Below are positions 41,035-52,300 of a DNA stretch of 64,000 bases, piece after piece. Position numbers and translations under genes: made by a program. Numbering within the stretch: position 1 is the stretch's first letter; every line of letters starts with the position of its first letter. The notes beneath the pieces were generated by a model that searched no databases, was not told where the DNA came from, and worked only from the letters and a program-made list of their open reading frames with translations. The stretch spans positions 24,127,013-24,191,012 of the forward strand of contig JARWKL010000007.1 of NCBI GenBank assembly GCA_029961685.1. Direction: 5' to 3'. This DNA comes from Aristolochia californica. Its lineage: Eukaryota > Streptophyta > Magnoliopsida > Piperales > Aristolochiaceae.

Positions 41035-42382
41035 CTTTTGTGTTCATTTACGATGTGTGAATAAATTTTCTTCATTTACTTTTTTTTATTGTTTTAAACT
41101 TTTTCCGTACATCACCTATGAAATTTTCATTTTGTTGTGATCTATTTGCCTTTTTTGTTTACGGGATGAAGGGAGAGCGAAAAACTCGAAGTTTTGATTT
41201 AAGAAAAATGTGTACATCTAAGACGGAAATGCACAATGCACATATGTAGAGAGAGATAATTCCAAAGAGTGTCTGTAATTTTTAGGGATTGTAAGCACCT
41301 TTTCGTTTTTATATCTCAGGTTTTGCAATCGTTGGGAAAAATGGGTTGCGGAGGATTTTTAATTGAGTGTTGAATTGCAATCCATAAGTCATTTCATACA
41401 AAAATATAGCCCGTTATGCGTGATAAATCACATTACAATCATCTATGATTAATTATGTCAGCTTTTTGCAAATGGGCAAAATAATGGCATGTTTGACTCG
41501 GGTAAATATCCAACCGCAAGTTCACTTCAGAATTTAATGAGCGTTAAGTATTCTCCTTAAAAGCTTTGCATCCATAGCTCATTTGCATCTTTAACATGTT
41601 TGAAACATGCAAATCCATTTTTAAAACATGTGTGGATAAAATCTCTTTCTTGCAAAATTCTAATCTATTAGGGTTAAACTAGTGGAATTTCCCAAAATTG
41701 GATAACAAAACTTTTGGGTTCATTTTTGTCGGGTAAATAAATTTTCTTTATTTATATTTTTTATTGTTTTAAATTTTTTCCATACATCAACTATAAAATT
41801 TTCATTTTGTTGAAGCTTTTTGCCTTGTTTGTTTTCGGGATGAACGAAGAGCGAAAGTTAAGGTTTTGATTTAACAAAAAAGTGTAAATCTAAAATTGAA
41901 AAGCACAATGCACAATTGTAGGGGGAGAAAATTCCAAAGAGTGTCTATAATTTTTAGGGATTGTAAGCTCTTTTTAGTTATTATATCACAAGTTTTGTAA
42001 TCGTCGGGAAAAATTGGTGGCAGAGGATTTTTAACTGAGTGTTGAATTGCAATCCATAAGTCATTTCATACAAAAATGTAGCCCATTACGCATGATAAAT
42101 CACTTTACAATCATCTATGATTGTTAGATCAAATTTTTTGAAAATGGGCAAAATAATGACTTGTTAGACTCGGGTAAATATCCCACCGCACGTTCACTTG
42201 AGAATTTAATGAGTGTTTGTTATTCTCTTTAAAAGCTTTGGATCCATAGGTCATTTGAATCTTTAACATGTTTCTGGCATGCATATCCTTTTTTAAAACA
42301 TATGTTGAAAAAATCTCCTTCATGTAAAATTCCAAGATATTAGTTTTGGACTAGTGGAATTTCCCATACATGCATAACAAAA
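41035..42382. repeat. B2 monomer plus C/A hybrid
   Basis: Anchors: B 41035, the first B2 monomer (gcaccttttcg, gattaattatg), and C 41711. The C monomer has C markers to about 42179 and A markers from tttctggcatgc at about 42271, ending with ccaagatattag, so B follows instead of A. The switch lies between 42180 and 42274. Confidence 0.87.
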
Positions 42383-43267
42383 CTTTTGTGTTCATTTGTG
42401 GTGTGCGAATAAATTTTCTTCATTTAATTTTTTTATTGTTTTAAAGTTTTTTCGTACATCAACTCTGAAATTTTCATTTTGTTGTGATCTATTTGCCTTT
42501 TTTGTTTACGGGATGAAGGGAGAGAGAAAAACTCAAAGTTTTGATTTAAGAAAAATGTGTACATCTAAAACGGAAATGCACAATGCACATATGTAAGGAG
42601 AGATAATTCCAAAGAGTGTCTGTAATTTTTAGGGATTTTAAGCACCTTTTTGTTTTTATATCGCAGGTTTTGCAATTGTCGGGAAAAATGGGTTGTGGTG
42701 GATTTTTAACTAAGTGTTGAATTGCAATCCATAAGTCATTTCACACAAAAATATAGCCCGTTACACATAATAAATTACATTACAATCATCTATGATTAAT
42801 TATGTCAGCTTTTTGCAAATGGGCAAAATAAAGGCATGTTTGACTCGGGTAAATATCCCACCGCAAGTTCACTTGAGAATTTAAAGAGCGTTTGTTATTC
42901 TCTTTAAAAGCTTTGCATCCATAGCTCATTTGCATCTCTGACATGTTTCAAACATGCATATCCATTTTTAAAACACGTGTTGACGAAAATGGGCAAAATA
43001 CTGACTTGTTAGATCAAATTTTTGAAAATGGGCAAAATAATGACTTGTTAGACTCGGGTAAATATCCCACCGCACGTTCACTTGAGAATTTAATGAGCGT
43101 TTGTTATTATCTTTAAAAGCTTTGAATCCATAGGTCATTTGAATCTTTAACATGTTTCAAGCATGCCTATCCATTTTTAAAACATGTGTAGAAAAAATCT
43201 CCTTCATGTAATATTCTAGTCTTAAAAGGGTTGGACTAATGGAATTTCCCTAACTTGGATAACAAAA
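42383..43267. repeat. Fused B-C monomer (885 bp) with 39-bp offset microduplication
   Basis: A nearly complete B2 monomer (to about 42980) is joined to the interior of a C monomer. The C head, its anchor and the segment up to the dyad are missing. At the join a 29-bp segment (42985-43013, gaaaatgggc...ttgttaga) repeats at 43024-43052 with one mismatch (ctgac versus atgac). The word ttgttaga at the end of each copy occurs twice in the normal C monomer, so slippage there could make the duplication. A follows at 43268. Confidence 0.85.
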
Positions 43268-43941
43268 CTTTTGTGTTCATTTGTGGTGTGTGAATAGATA
43301 TTTTTTATTTACATTAGTTATTATTTTAAATATTTTCCACACATCAACTATAAAATTTTTCTTTTGTTGTGATCTTTTCTATCTTTTTTGTTTACGGGAT
43401 GAAGGGGGAGCGAAAACTCAAAGTTCTGATTTAAGAAAAAATTGTACATCTAAAATGGAAATGCACAATGCAAAAATGTAGAGCGATATATTTCCAAAGA
43501 GTGTCTGTATGTTTTAGGGATCGTATGCACTTTTTCGTTTTTATATCTAAGGTTTTGCAATCGTCGGGAAACGGGGGAGGCGGGCAATTTTTAACTGAGT
43601 GTTGACTTCAAATCCATAAGTCATTTCTTAAAAAAATATAGCCCGTTTCGCATGACAAATAACTTTACAATCATCTATGATTGTTAGCTCAACTTTTTGA
43701 ATATGGGCAAAATAATGGCTTGTTTGACTCGGGCAAATATCCCACCGCACGTTCACTTGAGAATTTAATGAGCGTTTGTTATTCTAATTAAAAGCTTTGG
43801 ATCCATAGGTCATTTGAATCTTTAACATGTTTTTGGCATGCATATCCATTTTTAAAACATGTGTAGAAAAAATCTCCTTCATGTAAAATTCCAAGATATT
43901 AATTTTGGACTAGTGGAATTTCCCGAACATGGAGAACAAAA
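43268..43941. repeat. Type A monomer, representative
   Basis: A typical 674-bp A unit. Markers in order: gtgtgtgaatagatatttt; gttattattttaaatattttcc; ggatgaagggggagcg; the G-rich patch at 43566-43584; gttgacttcaaatcc; gacaaataactttac; gttagctcaactttttg; ggcttgtttgactcgggc; tttggatccatagg (BamHI site); tttttggcatgc; and a gatattaattttggac end leading to B. Confidence 0.93.
43566..43584. other. A-type G-rich patch, example
   Basis: gggaaacgggggaggcggg on the + strand. It recurs in nearly all A monomers. B and C monomers have A/T-rich replacements (gggaaaaatgggttgcgg; gggaaaaattggtggcag). With G-tracts of 3, 5, 2 and 3 it could form at most a weak two-layer quadruplex. It is among the most G+C-rich stretches of the AT-rich monomer. 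Confidence 0.7.
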
Positions 43942-46900
43942 CTTTTGTGTTCATTTGTGGTGTGTGAAAAAATTTCTTCATTTAATTTTTTTATTTTTTT
44001 AATCTTTTTCCGTACATCAACTATGAAATTTTCATTGTGCTGTGATCTATTTGCCTTTTTTGTTTACGGAATGAAGGGAGAGCGAAAAACTCGAAGTTTT
44101 GATTTGAGAAAAATGTGTACATCTAAAAAGGAAATGCACAATGCACAAATGTAGAGAGAGATAATTCCAAAGAGTGTCTGTAATTTTTAGGGATTGTAAG
44201 CACCTTTTCGTTTTTATATCTCAGGTTTTGCAATCGTCGGGAAAAATGGGTTGCGGAGGATTTTTAACTGAGTGTTGAATTGCAATCCATAAGTCATTTC
44301 TTACAAAAATATAGCCCGTTACGCATGATACATCACATTACAATCATCTATGATTAATTATGTCAGCTTTTTGCTAATGGGTAAAATAATGGCATGTTTG
44401 ACTCAGGTAAATATCCCACCGCAAGTTCACTTGAGAATTTAATTAGCGTTTGTTATTCTCCTTAAAAGCTTTGCATCCATAGCTCATTTGCATCTTTAAC
44501 ATGTTTCAAACAAGCAAATCCATTTTTAAAACATATGTGGATGAAATCTCTTTCTTGCAAAATTCTAATCTATTAGGGTTAAACTAGTGGAATTTCCCAA
44601 AATTGGATAACAAAACTTTTGTGTTCATTTGTGTAGGGTGAATAAATTTTCTTTATTTATATTTGTTATTGTTTTAAATTTTTTCCGTACATCAACTATA
44701 AAATTTTCATTTTGTTGTAAGCTTTTTGCCTTGTTTGTTTTCGCGATGAAGGAAGAGCGAAAAGTCAAAGTTTTGATTTAAGAAAAAAGTGTACTTCTAA
44801 AATGGAAAAACACAATGCACAATTGTGGTGAGAGATAATTCCAATGTGTGTCTGTAATTTTTAGGGATTGTAAGCTCTTTTTAGTTTTTATATATCAGGT
44901 TTTGCAATCGTTGAGAAAAATTGGTGGTAGAGGATTTTTAACTGAGTGTTGAATTGCAATGCATATTTCATACAAAAATATAGCCTGTTACGCATGATAA
45001 ATCACTTTACAATCATCTAAGATTGTTAGATCAAATTTTTGAAAATGGGCAAAATAATGGCTTGTTTGACTCGGGAAAATATCCCACCACACGTTCACTT
45101 GAGAATTTAATGAGCGTTTGTTATTCTCTTTAAAAGCTTTGGATCCGTAGGTCATTTGAATCTTTTACATATTTCTGGCATGCATATCCATTTTTTAAAC
45201 ATGTGTAGGAAAAATCTCCTTCATGTAAAATTCCAAGATATTAGTTTGGGACTATTGGAATTTCTCAAACTTGGATAACAAAACTTTTGTGTGCATTTGT
45301 GGTGTGTGAATAAATTTTTTTAGTTTACTATTTTTATTGTTTTAAACTTTTTTCGTACATCAACTATGAAATTTTCAATTTGCTGTGATCTATTTGCCTT
45401 TTTTGTTTACGGGATGAAGGGAGAGCGAAAAACTTGAAGTTTTGATTTAAGAAAAATGTGTACATCTAAAATGGAAATGCACAATGCACATATGTAGAGA
45501 GAGATAATTCCAAAGAGTGTCGGTAATTTTTAGGGATTGTAAGCACCTTTTCGTTTTTATATCTCAGGTTTTGCAATCGTCATGAAAAATGGGTAGCGGA
45601 GGATTTTTAACTGAGTGTTGAATTGCAATCCATAAGTCATTTCATACACAAATATAGCCCGTTACGCATGATAAATTACATTACAATCATCTATGACTAA
45701 TTATGTCAGCTTTTTTCAAATGGGCAAAATAATGGCATGTTTCACTCAGGTAAATATCCCACTGCAAGTTCACTTGAGAATTTAATGAGTGTTTGTTATT
45801 CTCTTTAAAAGCTTTGCATCCATAGCTCATTTGCATCTTTAACATGTTTCAAACATGCATATCCATTTTTAAAACATGTGTGGATGAAATCTCTTTCTTG
45901 CAAAATTCCAAGCTATTAGGATTAAACTAGTGGAATTTCCCAAAATTGGATAACAAATCTTTTGTTTTCATTTGTGTTGCGTGAATAAATTTTAATTATT
46001 TATATTTGTTATTGTTTTAAATTCTTTCCATACATCAACTATAAAATTTTAATTTTGTTGTAAGCTTTTTGCCTTATTTGTTTTCGGGATGAAGGGAGAG
46101 CGAAAAGTCAAAGTTTTGATTGAAGAAAAAGGTGTACATCTAAAATGGAAAAGCACAATGCACAATTGTAGGGAGAGATAATTCCAAAGAGTGTCTGTAT
46201 TTTTTAGGGATTTAAGCTCTTTTTTGTTTTTATATCTCAGGTTTTGCAATCGTCGGGAAAAATTGGTGGCAGAGGATTTTTAACTGAGTGTTGAATTGCA
46301 ATCCATAAGTCATTTCATACAAAAATATAGCCCGTTACGCATGATAAATCACTTTACAATCATCAATGATTGTCAGATCAAAATTTTGAAAATGGGAAAA
46401 ATAATGACGCGTTAGACTCGGGTAAATATCCCACCGCACGTTCACTTGAGAATTTAATGAGTGTTTGTTATTCTCTTGAAAAGCTTTGGATCCATAGGTC
46501 ATTTGAATCTTTAACATGTTTCAAGCATGCAAATCCATTTTTAAAACATGTGTAGAAAAAATCTCCTTCATGTAAAATTCCAAGATATTAGTTTTGGACT
46601 AGTGGAATTTCCCAAACTTGGATAACAAAACTTTTGTGTTCATTTGTGGTGTGTGAATAAAATTTCTTCATTTAATTTTTTTTCGTTTTAAAATTTTTCC
46701 ATACATCAACTATGAAATTTTCATTTTGTTGAGATCTATTTGCCTTTTTTGTTTACGGGATGAAGGGAGAGCCAAAAACTCGAAGTTTGGATTTAAGAAA
46801 AATGTGTACATCTAAAACGGAAATGCACAATGCACATATGTAGAGAGAGATAATTCCAGAGAGTGTCTCCAATTTTTAGAGATTGTAAGCACATTTTTGT

Positions 46901-49323
46901 TTGTATATCTCAGATTTTGCAATCATCGGGAAAAATGGGTTGCGGAGGATTTTTAACTGAGTGTTGAATTGCAATCCATAAGTCATTTCATACAAAAATA
47001 TAGCCCGTTACGCATGATAAATCACATTACAATCATCTATGATTAATTATGTCAGCTTTTTGCAAATGGGCAAAATAATGGCATGTTTGACTCGGACAAA
47101 TATCCCACCGCAAATTCACTTGAGAATTTAATGAGCGTTTGTTATTCTCTTTAAAAGCTTTGCATCCATAGCTCATTTGCATCTTTAACATGTTTCAAAC
47201 ACGCATATCCATTTTTAAAACATGTGTGGATGAAATCTCTTTTTTGCAAAATTCCAAGCTATTAGGGTTAAACTAGTGGAATTTCCAAAAATTGGATAAC
47301 AAAACTTTTGTGTTCATTTGTGTTGGGTGAATAAATTTTCTTTTTTTATATTTGTTATTGTTTTCAATTTTTTCCATACTTCAACTATAAAATTTTCATT
47401 TTGTTGTAAGCTTTTTGCCTTGTTTGTTTTCGGGATGAAGGGAGAGCGAAAAGTCAAAGTTTTGATTTAAGAAAAAGTGTACATCTAAAATGGAAAAGCA
47501 CAATGCAAAATTGTAGGGAGAGATAATTCTAAAGAGTGTCTGTAATTTTTAGGGATTGTACGCTCTTGTTAGTTTTTATATCTCAGGTTTTGCAATCGTC
47601 GGGAATAATTGGTGGCAGTGGATTTTTAACTGAGTGTTGAATTGCAATCCATAAGTCTTTTCATTCAAAAATATAGCCCGTTACGCATGATAAATCACTT
47701 CACAATCATATATGATTGTTAGCTCAACTTCTTGAATATGGGCAAAATAATGGCTTGTTTGACTCGGGCAAGTATCCCACTGCACGTTCACTTGAGAATT
47801 TAATGAGCGTTTGTTATTATCTTTAAAAGCTTTGGATCCATAGGTCATTTGAATCTTTAACATGTTTCTGGCATGCATATCCATTTTTAAAACATGTGTA
47901 GAAAAAATCTCCTTCATGTAAAATTCCAAGATATTAGTTTTGGACTAGTGGAATTTCCCAAACTTGGATAACAAAACTTTTTTGTTCATTTGAGGTGTGT
48001 AAATAAATTTTCTTCATTTAATTTTTTTTATTGTTTTAAACTTTTTTCGTACATCAACTATGAAATTTTCAGTTTGCTGTGATCTGTTTGCCTTTTTTGT
48101 TTACGGTATGAAGGGAGAGCGAAAAACTCAATGTTTTGATTTAAGAAAAATGTGTACATCTAAAATGGAAATGGATAATGCACATATGTAGAGGGAGATA
48201 ATTCCAAAGAGTGTATGTAATTTTTAGGGATTGTAAGCCACTTTTCGTTTTTATATCTCAGGTTTTGCAATCGTCGGGAAAAATGGTTTGCGGTGGATTT
48301 TTAACTGACTGTTGAATTGCAATCCATAAGTCATTTCATAGAAAAATATTGCCCGTTACGCATGATCAATCACATTACAATCATCTATGATTAATTATGT
48401 CAGCTTTTTGCAAATGGGCAAAATAATGACATATTTGAGTCGGGTAAATTTCCCACCGCAAGTTCACTTGAGAATTTAATGAGCGTTTGTTATTCTCTTT
48501 AAAAGCTTTTCATCCATAGTTCATTTGAATATTTAACATGTTTCAAACATGCATAACCATTTTGAAAACATGTGTGGATGAAATCTCTTTCTTGCAAAAT
48601 TCCAAGCTAATAGGGTTAAACTAGTGGTATTTCCCAAAATTGGATCACAAAACTTTGTGTTCACTTGTGTTGGGTGAATAAATTTTCTTTATTTATATTT
48701 TTTTGTTTTAAATTTTTTCCATACATCAACTAAGAAATTTTTATTTTATAGTAAGCTTTTTGCCTTGTTTGTTTCCGGGATGAAGGGAGAGCGAAAAGTC
48801 AAAGTTTTGATTTAAGAAAAAAGTGTACATCTAAAATGGAAAAGCACAATGCAAAATTTTAGGGAGAGATAATTCCAAAGAGTGTCTATAATTTTTTGGG
48901 ATTGTAACCTCTTTTTAGTTTTTATATCTCAGGTTTCGCAATCGTCGGGAAAAATCTGTGGCAGAGGATTCTTAACTGAGTGTTGAATTGCAATCCATAA
49001 GTCATTTCATACAAAAATATAACCCGTTACGCATGATAAATCACTTTACAATCATCTATGATTGTTAGATCAAATTTTTGAAAATGGGCAAAATAATGAC
49101 TTGTTAGACTCGGGTAAATATCCCACCGCACGTTCACTTGAGAATTTAATGAGCGTTTGTTATTCTCTTTAAAAGCTTTGGATCCATAGGTCATTGGAAT
49201 CTTTAACATATTTCAAGCATGCATATCCATTTTTAAAACATGTGTAGAAAAAATCTCCTTCATTTAAAATTCCAAGCTTAATAGGGTTGGACTAATGGAA
49301 TTTCCCAAACTTGGATAACAAAA
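43942..49323. repeat. Four B-C dimers (local two-monomer HOR)
   Basis: Anchors: B 43942, C 44616, B 45284, C 45959, B 46631, C 47305, B 47977, C 48653, then A 49324. The dimer period is 1,342-1,347 bp. The first three C monomers are C/A hybrids, which is why B follows. Their switch points differ: 45041-45061, 46528-46583 and 47692-47722. The fourth C is an ordinary C and leads to A. All four B monomers are B2. C 44616 also has a small deletion near 44960 (gcaatgcatatttcat). Confidence 0.9.
49048..49065. other. Conserved dyad 1 (8-bp arms, 2-base loop), example
   Basis: ACAATCAT-CT-ATGATTGT is a perfect inverted repeat. It recurs at the same place in most A and C monomers. B monomers keep a shorter version (AATCAT-CT-ATGATT). 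No function is shown; it could extrude as a small hairpin. Confidence 0.8.
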
Positions 49324-52300
49324 ATTTTGTGTTCATTTGTGGTGTGCGAATAGATATTTTTTATTTACATTAGTTATTATTTTAAATATTTTCCACACAT
49401 CAACTATAAAATTTTTATTTTGTTGCGATCTTTTTTGCCTTTTTTTTTTACGGGATGAAGGAGGAGCGAAAAGTCAAAGTTCTGATTTAAGAAAAAAGTG
49501 TACATCTAAAATGGAAATGCACAATGTACAAATGTAGAGAGAGATATTTCCAAAGAGTGTCTGTATGTTTTAGCGATCGTAGGCACTTTTTCGTTTTTAT
49601 ATCTAAGGTTTTGCAATCGTCGGGAAATGGGGGAGGCGGGCGATTTTTAACTGAGTGTTGACTTCAAATCCATAAGTCATTTCTTACAAAAATATAGCCC
49701 GTTACGCACGACAAATCACTTTACAATCATCTATGATTGTTAGCTCAACTTTTTGAATATGGGCAAAATAATGGCTTGTTTGACTCTGGCAATTATCCCA
49801 TCGCACGTTCACTTGAGAATTTAATGAGCGTTTGTTATTCTCTTTAAAAGCTTTGGATCCATAGGTCATTTGAATCTTTAACAAGTTTCTGGCATGCACA
49901 TCCATTTTTGAAACATGTGTAGAAAAATTCTCCTTCATGTAAAATTCCAAGCTTAATAGGGTTGGACTAATGGAATTTCCCAAACTGGGATAACAAAACT
50001 TTTGTGTTCATTTGTGGTATGTGAATAGATATTTTTTATTTACATTAGTTATTATTTTAAATATTTACCACACATCAACTATAAAATTTTTATTTTGTTG
50101 TGATCTTTCTTGCCTTTTTTGTTTACGGGATGAATGGGGAGCGAAAACTCAAAGCTCTGATTTAAAAAATAAAGTGTACATCAAAAAAGGAAATGCACAA
50201 TGCACAACTATAGAGAGAGTTATTTCCAAAGAGTGTCTGTATGTTTTTGGGATCGTATGCACTTTTTCATTTTTATATCTAAGGTTTTGCAATCGTCGGG
50301 AAACGGGGGAGGCAGGCGATTTTTAACTGAGTGTTGACTTCAAATCCATAAGTCATTTCTTACAAAAATATAGCCCGTTACGCATGACAAGTCACTTTAC
50401 AATCATCTATGATTGTTAGCTCAACTTTTTGAATATGGGCAAAATAATGGCATGTTTGGCTCGGGCAAATATGCCACCGCATGTTCACTTGAGAATTTAA
50501 TGAGCGTTTTTTATTCTCTTTAAAAGCTTTGGATCCATAGGTCATTTCAATCTTTAACATGTTTCTGGCATGCATATCCATTTTTAAAACATGTCTAGAA
50601 AAAATCTCCTTCAGGTAAAATTCCAAGATATTAGTTTTGGACTAGGTGAATTTCCCAAACTTGGATAACAAAAATTTTGTGTTCATTTGTGGTGTGTGAA
50701 TACATTTTCTTCATTTACTTTTTTTATTGTTTTAAACTTTTTCCGTACATCAACTATGAAATTTTCTTTTTGCATTGATCTATTTGCCTTTTTTGTTTAC
50801 GGGATGAAAGGAGAGCGCAAAACTCAAAGTTTTGATTTAAGAAAAATGTGTACATCCAAAACAGAAATGCACAATGCACATATGTAGAGAGAGATAATTC
50901 CAAAGAGTGCCTGTAATTTTTAGGGATTGTAAGAGAACCTTTTCTTTTTTATATCTCAGGTTTTGCAATCGTCGGGAAAAATAGTTTGCAGAGGATTTTT
51001 AACTGAGTGTTGAATTGCAATCCATAAGTCTTTTAATAAAAAAATTTAGCCCATTACGCATGATAAATCACATTGCAGTCATCTATGATTAATTATGTCA
51101 GCTTTTTGCAAATGGGCAAAATAATGGCATGTTTGACAAGGGTAATATCCCACCGCAAGTTCACTTGAGAGTTTAATGAGCGTTTTTTATTCTCTTAAAA
51201 ACCTTTGCATCCGTAGTTCATTTGCATCTTTAACATGTTTCAAACAAGCATATACATTTTACAAACATGTGTGGATATATCTCTTTCTTGCAAAATTCCA
51301 AGCTATTCGGGTTAAACTAGTGGAATTTCCCAAAATTGGATAACAAAACATTTGTGTTCATTTGTGTTGGGTGAGTAAATTTTCTTTATTTTTATTTGTT
51401 ATTTTTTTAAATTTTTTCCATACATCAACTATAAAATTTTCATTTTGTTGTAAGCTTTTTGCCTTGTTTGTTTTCGGGATGAAGGGAGAGCGAAAAGTCA
51501 AAGTTTTGATTTAAGAAAAAAGTGTACATCTAAAATGAAGAAGCACAATGCACAATTGAAGGGAGAGATAATTCCAAGGAGTGTCTGTAATTTTTAGGGA
51601 TTCTAAGCTCTTTTTAGCTTTTATATCTCAGGTTTTGCAATCGTCGGGAAAAATTGGTGGCAGAGGATTTTTAACTGAGTGTTGAATTGCAATCCATAAG
51701 TCATTTCATACAAAAATATGGCCTGTTACGCATGATAAATCACTTTACAATCATCTATGATTTTTAGATCAAAATTTTTAAAATGGGCAAAATAATGACT
51801 TGTTAGACTCGGGTAAATATCCCACCGCACGTTCAGTTGAGAATTTAATGAGCGTTTGTTATTCTCTTTAAAAGCATTATATGCATAGGTCATTTGAATC
51901 TTTAACTTGTTTCTGGCATGCATACCCATTTTTAAAACATGTGTAGAAAAAATCTTCTTCATGTAAAATTCCAAGATATTAGTTTTGGACTAGTGGAATT
52001 TCCCAAACTTGGATAACAAAACTTTTGTGTTCATTTGTGGTGTGTGAATAGATTTTTTCTAATTAAATTAGTTATTATTTTAAATATTTTCCACACATCA
52101 ACTATAAAATTTTCTTTTTGTTGAGATATTATTTGCCTTTTTTGTTTACGGGATGAAGGGGGAGCAAAAACTCAATGTTCTGATTTTAAAAAAAAGTGTA
52201 CATCTAAAATGGAAATGCACAACGCACAAATGTAGAGAGAGTTATTTCCAAAGAGTGTCTGTATGTTTTTGGGATCGAATGCACTTTTTCGTTTTTATAT

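Noticed and set aside
43281..43481. Recurrent + strand open frame of about 63-69 codons in A and some B monomers
   Set aside because: It sits at the same place in each monomer and is broken, shifted or absent in sister monomers. It has no recognisable domain or gene context. A repeat creates the same frame many times without selection.
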